DNA from: Streptomyces sp. TLI_171
Lineage (GTDB): Bacteria > Actinomycetota > Actinomycetes > Streptomycetales > Streptomycetaceae
Direction of reading: 5' to 3'
DNA: 64,000 nt
Assembly (NCBI RefSeq): GCF_003610255.1
Contig: NZ_RAPS01000001.1
Span: 2,480,001-2,544,000 of the forward strand
A program made the translations under genes and the position numbers. Below the pieces are notes generated by a model, which ran no database searches, had not been told where the DNA came from, and saw only the letters and a program-made list of their open reading frames with translations. Of this stretch, positions 47,966 through 57,293 are shown in pieces (the stretch's first letter is position 1; each line of letters starts with the position of its first letter).

Positions 47966-48012
47966 GCACGGGAGGGCCCCGGGAAGGCTGTACCGGGAGT
48001 GAACTCCCGTGC
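47966..48012. repeat. Competing inverted repeats in the glyS-znuA intergenic region
   Basis: GCACGGGAG (47966-47974) is complementary to CTCCCGTGC (48004-48012), while CGGGAGT (47994-48000) is complementary to ACTCCCG (48003-48009) with a 2-nt gap. The right arm can therefore pair with either partner but not both. This sits about 105-150 bp upstream of the glyS start and could be a leader switch or a simple structural feature. Confidence 0.6.
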
Positions 48013-48104
48013 GTTCTCCGGCGTGTTGGAGATCGCACGGTGAAGGGCCGGTACCCGTACGGTGCGGCGGGCCGCACGGCCGGGCGCGCCCCCCGAAAGG
48101 CAAG

Positions 48105-48142
48105 TTGACAATCATTTCCAGATAAGATGAGAATGGTTGTCA
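48105..48142 (+). promoter_or_regulatory. znuA promoter with two Zur boxes
   Basis: TTGACA (48105-48110) and GAGAAT (48129-48134) at 18 bp form a promoter whose start would fall at or next to the ATG at 48142, giving a leaderless mRNA. Two 15-bp dyads match the Streptomyces Zur box: TGACAATCATTTCCA (48106-48120) over the -35 and TGAGAATGGTTGTCA (48128-48142) over the -10 and start. Zinc-loaded Zur bound here would block transcription. Confidence 0.82.
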
Positions 48143-49113
48143 TGAAGTTGAGCCGCCTGTCGACCTCGATAGCCTTCGCCGCCACGGCCGTTGCCGGCTC
48201 CCTGCTGCTCTCCGCCTGCGGCGGGATCAGCAGCGCCGCCGACAAGAGCGGCGGAAAGCTGGACGTGGTGGCGTCCTTCTACCCGATGGAGTTCCTGGCC
48301 CGGCAGATCGGCGGGGAGCACGTCAAGGTGACCGACCTGACCGCCGCCGGGGTCGAGCCCCACGACCTGGAGCTGACGGCCAAGCAGGTCGCGGCGGTGC
48401 AGCGGGCCGACGCGGTGATCTACCTCAAGGGCCTGCAGCCGACCGTGGATCAGGCCGTCGCCCAGTCCCACTCCAAGCACCTGGTGGACGCCACCGCCGC
48501 CTCCCCCCTGGTGGACCACCACCTCGACGAGGGCGACGGGGAGGGCGAGAGCAAGGGCGCGGACGGCGAGCACGACCACGAGCACAGCGCCGCCACCGGC
48601 GACCCGCACATCTGGCTGGACCCCGCCCGGTACACCGCGGTGGCCAGGAGCGTGGGCGCCGAGCTCGCCGCCGCGGACCCGGCGAACGCCGCCGACTACC
48701 AGCGCAACACCGACGCCCTGGTGACCCGACTCACCGCCCTGGACCAGGAGTTCCGGGCCGGCCTGCAGAACGTCGGGACCCGGACCTTCGTCACCAGCCA
48801 CGCCGCCTTCGGCTACCTGGCCGACCACTACGGGCTGGAGCAGATCGCCATCAACGGGGTCGACCCGGAGGCCGAGCCCACCCCGTCCCGGCTGGCCGCG
48901 ATCCAGCGCGCCGCCAAGGAGAACGGCGTCACCACCGTGTTCTTCGAGTCCCTGGTGAGCCCCAAGCTGGCCAACACCGTGGCGGGCGACCTGGGACTGA
49001 AGACCGCCGTGCTCGACCCCCTGGAGGGGATCAAGGAGCCGGACAAGAACGACTACTTCTCCGTCATGCGGCAGAACCTGACCAACCTGCGCACCGCCCT
49101 CGGCGCCAGCTGA
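48142..49113 (+). CDS. znuA: Zinc ABC transporter, substrate-binding lipoprotein
   Basis: 323-residue cluster A-I metal-binding protein. The signal peptide MKLSRLSTSIAFAATAVAGS leads to lipobox LLSAC (about 22-26). Zinc ligands: His in GVEPHDLEL, the acidic His-rich flexible loop (DHHLDEGDGEGESKG and GEHDHEHSAATGDPHIW), His in VTSHAAFGYLADHYG, and a distal Asp near VLDPLEGI. The His-rich loop separates zinc from manganese members. ATGs at 48127 and 48133 are in frame, but 48142 gives a normal signal peptide and fits the promoter. It begins the operon znuA-znuC-znuB-zur. Confidence 0.93.
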   Translation: MKLSRLSTSIAFAATAVAGSLLLSACGGISSAADKSGGKLDVVASFYPMEFLARQIGGEHVKVTDLTAAGVEPHDLELTAKQVAAVQRADAVIYLKGLQPTVDQAVAQSHSKHLVDATAASPLVDHHLDEGDGEGESKGADGEHDHEHSAATGDPHIWLDPARYTAVARSVGAELAAADPANAADYQRNTDALVTRLTALDQEFRAGLQNVGTRTFVTSHAAFGYLADHYGLEQIAINGVDPEAEPTPSRLAAIQRAAKENGVTTVFFESLVSPKLANTVAGDLGLKTAVLDPLEGIKEPDKNDYFSVMRQNLTNLRTALGAS

Positions 49114-49173
49114 ACACCCGCACGCGCACCGGACACCCGCCCGCGCACCGGCCGAACCGAGCGAGGAACCATC

Positions 49174-49974
49174 ATGAGCACAGTCACTCCACCCGCCCGC
49201 GCGGGCGCCGGTACGGCGGTCGTCGGGCTCCGCGGCGCGGTCGCCGACGTGGGCGGGCGGCCGGTGCTGCGCGGCGTCGACCTCACCGTCCGGCCCGGCG
49301 AGGTGGTGGCCCTGCTGGGCGCCAACGGGTCCGGCAAGTCCACCACCGTGAAGAGCGTGATCGGCGCGGTGCCGCTGGAGCAGGGCAGCCTGGAGCTGTT
49401 CGGCCAGCCGTACCGCAAGTTCCGGGCCTGGCACCGGATCGGGTACGTGCCGCAGCGCACCACCGCGGCCGGCGGGGTGCCGGCCACGGTCCGCGAGGTG
49501 GTCTCCACCGGGCGGCTGCCGCAGCACGGGCTGCTGCCGTTCCGCCGCAAGGACCGCGCCGCGGTGGACCGGGCGTTGAGCGCCGTCGGCATGCTGGACC
49601 GGGCCGGCGACGGCGTGGCCAACCTGTCCGGCGGGCAGCACCAGCGGGTGCTGATCGCCCGCGCCCTGGTCGGACAGCCCGACCTGCTGATCATGGACGA
49701 GCCGATGGCCGGCGTGGACGTCGACAGCCAGCAGGTGCTCGCCGACATCCTCCGGACCGAGGTGGAGCGCGGCTGCGCGGTGCTCCTGGTGCTGCACGAA
49801 CTCGGGCCGCTGGAGCCGCTGATCGACCGGGCCGTGGTGCTGCGCGACGGCTGCGTGGCGCACGACGGGCCGCCGCCCCGCGGTGTCGGCCAGCACGCGC
49901 TGCCCGGCCACGACCACGTCCACCCGCACGCGGACGACCACCACCACCGCACCACCCAGGGGCTGCTGGCATGA
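49174..49974 (+). CDS. znuC: Zinc ABC transporter, ATP-binding protein with His-rich tail
   Basis: 266-residue ATPase energising zinc uptake. It shows Walker A GANGSGKST, Q-loop YVPQRT, signature LSGGQHQR, Walker B LLIMDEPM and the H-loop HELGP. The last ~25 residues are unusually His-rich (LPGHDHVHPHADDHHHRTT) and may bind zinc at the cytoplasmic face. A GAGGA ribosome site lies 8 bases before the ATG. It overlaps znuB by 4 bp (ATGA). Confidence 0.94.
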   Translation: MSTVTPPARAGAGTAVVGLRGAVADVGGRPVLRGVDLTVRPGEVVALLGANGSGKSTTVKSVIGAVPLEQGSLELFGQPYRKFRAWHRIGYVPQRTTAAGGVPATVREVVSTGRLPQHGLLPFRRKDRAAVDRALSAVGMLDRAGDGVANLSGGQHQRVLIARALVGQPDLLIMDEPMAGVDVDSQQVLADILRTEVERGCAVLLVLHELGPLEPLIDRAVVLRDGCVAHDGPPPRGVGQHALPGHDHVHPHADDHHHRTTQGLLA

Positions 49975-50933
49975 TCGAGATGTTCCAACCCGACTTCATG
50001 CAGCGGGCGTTCATCGCCGCCGTGCTGGTCGGCCTCACCGCGCCCTCGGTCGGCATCTACCTGGTCCAGCGCCGCCAGGCGCTGATGGGCGACGGCATCG
50101 GGCACGTCGCGCTGACCGGTGTCGGCCTGGGCTTCCTGTTCCAGGCGAACCCGATCTGGATGGCGGTGCTGGTCTGCGTCCTCGGCGCCGTCGTGATGGA
50201 ACTGGTCCGCTCGCGCGGCAACCAGCGCGGCGACATCGCGCTGGCGATGCTGTTCTACGGCGGCATGGCCGGCGGCAAGCTGCTGGTCTCGATGAGCAGC
50301 CAGGCCGGATCGGGCAGCCTGGAGAGCTACCTGTGGGGCTCCATCCTGACCGTCTCCCCCGGCGACCTGGCGGTGATCGGCGGCCTGGCCACGGTCGTCG
50401 TCGCGGTCACCGCGGGCCTGCGGCGGCAGCTGTTCGCGGTCTGCCAGGACGAGGAGTTCGCCCGGGTGACGGGCCTCCCGGTGCGGGTGCTCAACCTGCT
50501 GCTCGCGGTGATGGCCGCGGTCACGGTGACCGTCGCCATGCGGGTGGTCGGCCTGCTGCTGGTCAGTGCCCTGATGGTGGTCCCGGTCGCGGCGGCCCAG
50601 CAGCTGACCCGTTCGTTCGCAGCCACTCAGGCGGCCGCGGTGGGCGTGGGCGTGGTCGCGGCGGTGCTCGGCGTCGGCACCTCGTACCAGGCCGACCTGC
50701 CGCCGGGCCCGACCATCGTGATCCTGGCCATCCTGGCCTTCGCCGTGTTCAGTGCGATCGCCGCGCCGCTGGCCGCGCGACGGCACCGAGCCTCGGTGGA
50801 GCACGGACCGGTGGTGTGCGACGTGGTGCTGCCGGAGGCCCGGGAGGCGGCGTCCGGGGAGGCGAACCGGCCGGTGGCGGCCGGGTCGGCGTCGCAGGGG
50901 GAGTCGCTGTCAAGTCGGGGGCTGGCACAATGA
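49971..50933 (+). CDS. znuB: Zinc ABC transporter, permease
   Basis: 320-residue permease of the ZnuB/ABC-3 family with about eight to nine helices. QRAFIAAVLVGLTAPSVGIY, RRQALMGDGIGHVALTGVGL (the coupling region), GLLLVSALMVVPVAAAQQLT and the C-terminal IVILAILAFAVFSAIAAPLA are typical. A soluble tail of about 55 residues (after LAARRHRA) is longer than usual. Its stop precedes the zur start by 35 bp, so zur is likely in the same transcript. Confidence 0.93.
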   Translation: MIEMFQPDFMQRAFIAAVLVGLTAPSVGIYLVQRRQALMGDGIGHVALTGVGLGFLFQANPIWMAVLVCVLGAVVMELVRSRGNQRGDIALAMLFYGGMAGGKLLVSMSSQAGSGSLESYLWGSILTVSPGDLAVIGGLATVVVAVTAGLRRQLFAVCQDEEFARVTGLPVRVLNLLLAVMAAVTVTVAMRVVGLLLVSALMVVPVAAAQQLTRSFAATQAAAVGVGVVAAVLGVGTSYQADLPPGPTIVILAILAFAVFSAIAAPLAARRHRASVEHGPVVCDVVLPEAREAASGEANRPVAAGSASQGESLSSRGLAQ

Positions 50934-50968
50934 TGTGCGAAACCACCCGATCAGCAGGAGGACCCACG

Positions 50969-51385
50969 GTGACCACCGCAGGCCCGTCGCCGCGCGCGCG
51001 ATCGACTCGGCAGCGCACCGCCGTCTCGGCGGTCCTGGACGAAATCGAGGACTTCCGCAGCGCGCAGGAACTGCACGACATGCTCAAGCACCGGGGCGAC
51101 TCGGTCGGCCTGACCACCGTCTACCGGACGCTGCAGTCCCTCGCCGAGGCCGGTGAGGTGGACGTGCTGCGCACCGCCGAGGGCGAGGCGGTGTACCGCC
51201 GGTGCAGCAGCGGGCACCACCACCACCTGGTGTGCCGGCACTGCGGGGCGACCGTCGAGGTCGAGGGTCCGGCGGTCGAGCGCTGGGCCAACGCGGTCGC
51301 CGCCGAGCACGGGTTCAGCGACATCGCGCACACCCTGGAGATCTTCGGCACCTGCGGGGACTGCGCCGCCAAGCAGCAGGCGTAG
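50969..51385 (+). CDS. zur: Zinc uptake regulator, Fur family
   Basis: 138-residue Fur-family repressor. The winged helix includes RQRTAVSAVLDEIEDFRSAQ and SVGLTTVYRTLQSLAEAGEV. Regulatory metal ligands lie in SSGHHHHLVCRHCG, and the structural zinc site is formed by CRHC plus CGDC at the C-terminus. The GTG at 50969 follows GGAGG by 7-8 bases and is preferred to the upstream ATG at 50931, which lacks one. It lies at the end of the zinc uptake operon and most likely acts on the two boxes in front of znuA, so it also controls its own transcript. Confidence 0.94.
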   Translation: MTTAGPSPRARSTRQRTAVSAVLDEIEDFRSAQELHDMLKHRGDSVGLTTVYRTLQSLAEAGEVDVLRTAEGEAVYRRCSSGHHHHLVCRHCGATVEVEGPAVERWANAVAAEHGFSDIAHTLEIFGTCGDCAAKQQA

Positions 51386-51423
51386 CGGACGACAGCAGAC
51401 GCAGGAGGCACCGAACGCGCAGC

Positions 51424-51457
51424 AGGGCCCGGATCGGAACCGTCCGATCCGGGCCCT
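51424..51457. terminator. Terminator after zur
   Basis: Perfect 15-bp stem AGGGCCCGGATCGGA / TCCGATCCGGGCCCT with loop ACCG, 39 bp after the zur stop and facing uppS. Confidence 0.88.
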
Positions 51458-51465
51458 CGCGCAAC

Positions 51466-51497
51466 CCCCGGCACTCACGCCACCCCGGCACTCACGC
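51466..51497. repeat. Short direct repeat CCCCGGCACTCACGC
   Basis: Two exact 15-bp copies at 51466-51480 and 51483-51497 (17-bp period), with a decayed third copy (CTCCGGCCCTCGCGC) at about 51499-51513, between the zur terminator and the uppS stop. Confidence 0.75.
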
Positions 51498-51528
51498 AAC
51501 TCCGGCCCTCGCGCAGCACCGCGGGTTC

Positions 51529-52371
51529 TCAGCGCTGCGTCGGGACCTCGGCGTCGGCCGCGTCGTGCTGGACGGAGTTGGGGACGGCCCCGCCGAAGCG
51601 GCGGTCGCGGCGCGCGTACTGTTCGACGGCGCGCCACAGGTCGCGGCGGTCGAAGTCGGGCCAGAGCACGTCCTGGAACACCAGCTCGGCGTACGCGGAC
51701 TGCCACGCCAGGAAGTTGGACGTGCGCTGCTCGCCGCTGGGGCGCAGGAACAGGTCCACGTCCGGCATGTCCGGGTAGTAGAGGTACTTGGCGAACAGCT
51801 TCTCGTTGACCTTCTCCGGGTTGAGCTTCCCGGCGGCGACGTCGCGGGCGATGGCCAGCGCGGCGTCGGCGATCTCGGCCCGGCCGCCGTAGTTGACGCA
51901 GAAGTACAGCGTCATGGCGTCGTTGTTCTTGGTCTGCTCCTGGGCGACCTGGAGTTCCTGGACGACGCTCTTCCACATCTTCGGCATCCGGCCGACCCAG
52001 CGGATCCGGATGCCCATGGCGTCCATCTCGTCGCGGCGGCGGCGGATCACGTCCCGGTTGAAGTTCATCAGGAACTTCACTTCCTCCGGGGAGCGCTTCC
52101 AGTTCTCGGTGGAGAAGGCGTACAGCGACAGGTTCTTGACGCCGACCTCCAGGCAGCCGCGCAGCACGTCGAGGACCACGCCCTCGCCGACCTTGTGGCC
52201 CTCGGTGCGGGGCAGGCCGCGCTCCTTGGCCCAGCGGCCGTTGCCGTCCATGACGCAGGCGACGTGGTTGGGGACCAGCTCGCTCGGGATCTTCGGCGGC
52301 CGGGCACCGCTGGGGTGCGGGGCCGGGGGCTCGTACGTCCGCTTGCTGCCGAACAGCCGTCGCGCGACCAT
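51529..52371 (-). CDS. uppS: Isoprenyl transferase (undecaprenyl diphosphate synthase family)
   Basis: 280-residue cis-prenyltransferase supplying polyprenyl diphosphate for cell-wall lipid carriers. It has the catalytic region [20 protein letters not shown] (Asp in MDGNGRWA), [29 protein letters not shown] and the terminal [20 protein letters not shown]. The N-terminal ~35 residues ([17 protein letters not shown]) are a basic, Pro-rich extension common in actinobacteria. The ATG lies 2 bp after the recO stop, so the two genes form an operon. Confidence 0.95.
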   Translation of the reverse strand: MVARRLFGSKRTYEPPAPHPSGARPPKIPSELVPNHVACVMDGNGRWAKERGLPRTEGHKVGEGVVLDVLRGCLEVGVKNLSLYAFSTENWKRSPEEVKFLMNFNRDVIRRRRDEMDAMGIRIRWVGRMPKMWKSVVQELQVAQEQTKNNDAMTLYFCVNYGGRAEIADAALAIARDVAAGKLNPEKVNEKLFAKYLYYPDMPDVDLFLRPSGEQRTSNFLAWQSAYAELVFQDVLWPDFDRRDLWRAVEQYARRDRRFGGAVPNSVQHDAADAEVPTQR

Positions 52372-52373
52372 GC

Positions 52374-53120
52374 TCACTTCTCCACGTATCTCATCGAGCG
52401 GATGCCCCGCTCCAGGTGCCACTGCAGGTAGGCGGCCACCAGCCCGCTGCCCTCGCGCCAGTACCGCGGCTCGCAGCCGTCGGCCGTCGGCCAGTCTCCG
52501 GAGAGCAGCGCGCCGAGCAGTACCAGTGTCTCAGGGGAGGGTACGGCACTTCCGGGTACCCGGCAGTCGCCGCACAGGACGCCGCCGGCCTGCAGTGAGA
52601 AGAAGCGGTTGGGGCCGGGCAGTCCGCAGCGGGCGCAGTCGGTGAAGCTCGCGCCGTAGCCGTTGACGGCGAGCGAGCGCAGCAGGAAGGCGTCCAGCAC
52701 CAGGTGCGACTGGTGGGTGCCGGCGGCGAGCGTGCGCAGGCCGCCGACCAGCAACAGGTACTGCTGGACGGCGGGTTGGCCCTCGTTCTCGGCGAAGCGT
52801 TCGGCGGTCTCCAGCATGGCGGTGCCGGCGGTGTAGCGGGCGTAGTCGTCGACGATCCGGGCGCCGTAGGGGGCGATGGTCTCCACCTGGGTGCACAGCG
52901 GCAGGGTGCGGCCGACCAGGTCGCTGCCGCGGCTGAAGAACTGGATGTCCACGTGCGAGAACGGTTCGAGGCGCGCGCCGAACTTCGACTTGGTCCGGCG
53001 CACGCCCCGGGCCACCGCCCGCACCTTGCCGTGCTGGCGGGTGAGGAAGGTGATGATCCGGTCGGCCTCGCCGAGCTTCTGGGTGCGCAGCACGATGCCG
53101 TCGTCGCGGAAGAGACTCAT
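52374..53120 (-). CDS. recO: DNA repair protein RecO
   Basis: 248-residue recombination mediator acting with RecR to load RecA on gaps. The N-terminal OB fold is seen ([40 protein letters not shown]), followed by a helical domain and a zinc finger ([11 protein letters not shown] ... GGVLCGDCR). Length and order are normal. The ATG at 53120 has only a weak ribosome site. It is the first gene of the recO-uppS pair; a repeat-rich region lies upstream. Confidence 0.95.
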   Translation of the reverse strand: MSLFRDDGIVLRTQKLGEADRIITFLTRQHGKVRAVARGVRRTKSKFGARLEPFSHVDIQFFSRGSDLVGRTLPLCTQVETIAPYGARIVDDYARYTAGTAMLETAERFAENEGQPAVQQYLLLVGGLRTLAAGTHQSHLVLDAFLLRSLAVNGYGASFTDCARCGLPGPNRFFSLQAGGVLCGDCRVPGSAVPSPETLVLLGALLSGDWPTADGCEPRYWREGSGLVAAYLQWHLERGIRSMRYVEK

Positions 53121-53145
53121 GGTGAAGCCATTGTCCCGCACCCCT

Positions 53146-53250
53146 CGGACAGTCCCACCGAGGACAGTCCCACCGACGACAGGACGCACCGACGACCGGA
53201 CGCCGACGACCGGACGCGCCGACGACGGGACGACGACTGGACGACCGGAG
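53146..53250. repeat. Degenerate tandem repeat upstream of recO
   Basis: First GGACAGTCCCACCGA occurs twice in tandem (15-bp period). It is followed by about seven imperfect copies of an 11-14-bp unit close to CGACGACCGGACG. The block ends 26 bp before the recO start, where the recO promoter or leader should be. Confidence 0.8.
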
Positions 53251-53362
53251 CTGCCCAGCCGAGAGCCCGCACCGGGGTTGTGGGGGCTTTCACCCGTGCG
53301 GTGCGGGTCACGGCGGGCCCGGGAGGGGGGAGTTCGGGCCCGGCTCGGGGTGCGTCCGGCGG

Positions 53363-54028
53363 TCAGTGCGGGGCGCGGGTGGCGGCCTCCAGCAGCCGGT
53401 CGACCTGCGGGGCGGTGAGCTTGAGGCAGCGGCCGACCACGCCGAGCGCGGCCCGCTCCTGCGGGAGGTAGCGGCCGTCGGCGAGGGCGACCAGGGCGCC
53501 CAGGGTGAGCAGTCGTTCGCGGCCCTGGACGGCGAGGTGCGGGGCGAGCGGTTCGAGGGCGGCGTGGAGTTCGACGGCGAGGCCGCCGCCCTCGACGTCC
53601 ACGTCGAGGGGTTCGCCGCCGCTGTGCCCGGAGAGCGCGGCGAGCGCGGCCAGCACCTGGGCCTCGCCGCAGTCCTCGAAGCCGGCTTCCTTGATGACCG
53701 CGCAGGCGGTCTCGCGTCCGGTGCGGCTGCCGGTGCCGCCGGCGGCGAGGGTGGCCAGGGCGATGGTGTACTGGGCGTCGCGGAGCATCGCGCCGAGCCG
53801 GACCGAGGTCAACTGCTCCAGGGCGTCGGTGCCGTAGCGGCCGCGGCAGGAGGTGCACTGGACGCTGCGGGCCACGCCGCCGAGCGGCAGGACCGGGGTT
53901 CCGAGCAACCGCAGCCACCGCCGGCCGTGCTGCCGGCGGTAGTTGCGGTCCCCACCGCAGCCCGGGCAGAAGAATTCACCGAGGACATCCGTCCGCCACC
54001 GAGGGCGAACACCCCACAACCCTGTCAC
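53363..54028 (-). CDS. TerB-like protein with N-terminal zinc ribbon
   Basis: 221-residue cytoplasmic protein. An N-terminal zinc ribbon is formed by FFCPGCGGDRNY and VQCTSCRGRYGTDALE (four cysteines, about 21-63). It is followed by helical TerB/DjlA-like segments (about 70-130 and 165-218) ending in RLLTLGALVALADGRYLPQE and LGVVGRCLKLTAPQVDRLLE. TerB domains occur in tellurite-resistance and phage-defence proteins and in stand-alone proteins of unknown role. No other ter gene is near. GTG at 54028 has GGGGAG 7 bases upstream. Confidence 0.82.
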   Translation of the reverse strand: MTGLWGVRPRWRTDVLGEFFCPGCGGDRNYRRQHGRRWLRLLGTPVLPLGGVARSVQCTSCRGRYGTDALEQLTSVRLGAMLRDAQYTIALATLAAGGTGSRTGRETACAVIKEAGFEDCGEAQVLAALAALSGHSGGEPLDVDVEGGGLAVELHAALEPLAPHLAVQGRERLLTLGALVALADGRYLPQERAALGVVGRCLKLTAPQVDRLLEAATRAPH

Positions 54029-54206
54029 GGCGCCACTCCCCAGACATGGCAGGCGGCCTGCACATCAATGGGCAGGTCACGCGACCGGACGCCGAAGTCG
54101 TCCCACCGACCGCGGTTCCGGTCCGTCGATGTTGCCACGGTTACCGGCTCGTGTCAGCACCCCGAACGGGTGCCGGAGCGAAAATTTGTGACGGGGGCCA
54201 CACGCG

Positions 54207-54236
54207 GAGGGGACCCGCCGCGCAGTGGGTCCCCTC
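54207..54236. terminator. Terminator of leuA
   Basis: Perfect 10-bp stem GAGGGGACCC / GGGTCCCCTC around a 10-nt loop, 18 bp past the leuA stop. Confidence 0.78.
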
Positions 54237-54253
54237 GGTGCTTCCGGGTGGTG

Positions 54254-56182
<1,929 letters not shown>

Positions 56183-56201
<19 letters not shown>

Positions 56202-56230
56202 CAGCTAAGAAGAAGCAGCCGGATACGCAT
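56183..56230 (-). CDS. leuA leader peptide
   Basis: 15-residue peptide MRIRLLLLSCRGEGL with four consecutive leucine codons (CTG CTT CTT CTT); CTT is rare in this genome. It lies about 145 bp upstream of leuA on the same strand. A TACAGT (-10-like) lies 10 bases before its ATG, so the leader is translated almost from the transcript end. The arrangement matches transcriptional attenuators that sense charged tRNA-Leu. Confidence 0.75.
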
Positions 56231-56368
56231 GATGTCGCCAACTGTAACAAGGTCGGCCGGGCGCACGCAGTGAGCACCGCCACGATCCCACCCTGTGAGA
56301 CGGAGCGGGCACGGGGAGTTGGTGAAAAGCCTCGGCAAAGCCCTTCGCTGCGTAGCAGACTGACAACC

Positions 56369-56635
56369 ATGCGCATCCAGGTCACCCGCACCGGCGGGTT
56401 CGCCGGCCTGCTCCGTTATGCCGAGATGGACACCGCGGAGCGCCCGGACGCCCCGCACGTGCACGCCCTGGCCCGGGAGGCGATGGCCGGCGGGCTCCGT
56501 GCGCCCGCGTACGGGGTGCCGGACGGCTTCCACTACGAGATCACCGTGGACGGCCGCACCGTGCACTGCGCCGACCCGAAGCTCACCGACTCGCAGCGCG
56601 AACTGGTCAGCCTGGTGCTCCGCGAAGGCGCCTGA
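56369..56635 (+). CDS. Emfourin (protealysin inhibitor family)
   Basis: 88-residue protein of the emfourin family, which inhibits M4 (thermolysin/protealysin-like) metalloproteases. The pattern MRIQVTRTGGFAGLLRYAEM, then DGFHYEITVDGRTVHCADPK and LTDSQRELVSLVL, is typical. Emfourins are usually encoded beside their target protease, but no M4 protease gene is in this window. It is divergent from the leuA leader, and no clear ribosome site precedes the ATG. Confidence 0.85.
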   Translation: MRIQVTRTGGFAGLLRYAEMDTAERPDAPHVHALAREAMAGGLRAPAYGVPDGFHYEITVDGRTVHCADPKLTDSQRELVSLVLREGA

Positions 56636-56676
56636 CGCCGCCACCCCGCGTGCGGTGGCGGGCGTCGACGCGTGGG

Positions 56677-57255
56677 TCAGCGGCCGCGCGCGTCGCACCG
56701 GACGAAGTCGTTGCCGCGCGGCCCGGCGTGGGTGAACAGGGACTGCCCGACCACCGCGTCCGGCGCGCCGACCAGCGCGCACAGCCGCCGCATCAGCGAC
56801 TTGGTGCTCGGCCGGGTGCCGTCCGGCCGCGGGTCGTTGCGGCTCGCGGCGAGCGCGGTCGGCTCGCCGAGCTGCATCTTCCCGGCGATCTTCGTGCAGT
56901 ACGCGTCCCAGCCGGCCCGGTGCTCGGCGGCCTCGGCCGGGTCCGCGGGCGGCGTCCAGTCGGCGGCCCAGCCGATCTGGTCGAAGTTGCCGTCCGGGCG
57001 GATCGCCGTGACGCACAGGCCGCCCTCGTGCTCCTCCAGCAGCCAGACCGGGGTCTTGGCGTCGACCGCCAGGTCCCAGGGGGCGTTGCGCCGGCGGCCG
57101 GCCGAGATCCGGCCGAAGCGCGGCTTGGGCGGGTCGAACAGCAGCGAGCTGCCGGTGTCGCCCCGGTACAGGTAGCCGCCGAGCCTGCCCGCCCCGACGG
57201 CGGCGAGCACCGCGTCGGCGGGGGCGGGGGTGAGGGCGGCGTAGGTCTGCAACAC
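56677..57255 (-). CDS. Hypothetical protein
   Basis: 192-residue protein starting (GTG) VLQTYAALTPAPADAVLAAV. It shows coding bias and ordered segments: GRLGGYLYRGDTGSSLLFDP, WDLAVDAKTPVWLLEEHEGG and CVTAIRPDGNFDQIGWAADW, and a C-terminal DAVVGQSLFTHAGPRGNDFV. I do not recognise a family. It has several Trp and Cys residues but no signal peptide or membrane helix. It lies 38 bp downstream of the chimeric pstC gene on the same strand and may share its transcript. Confidence 0.6.
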   Translation of the reverse strand: MLQTYAALTPAPADAVLAAVGAGRLGGYLYRGDTGSSLLFDPPKPRFGRISAGRRRNAPWDLAVDAKTPVWLLEEHEGGLCVTAIRPDGNFDQIGWAADWTPPADPAEAAEHRAGWDAYCTKIAGKMQLGEPTALAASRNDPRPDGTRPSTKSLMRRLCALVGAPDAVVGQSLFTHAGPRGNDFVRCDARGR

Positions 57256-57293
57256 GGTGGTGGCCGTTCTGGGGAGGGGGTGCCGGCGCCGGG

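Noticed and set aside
53121..53918. Upstream extension of the recO frame
   Set aside because: It crosses the repeat block and the TerB-like gene in another frame; RecO has its normal N-terminus at 53120.
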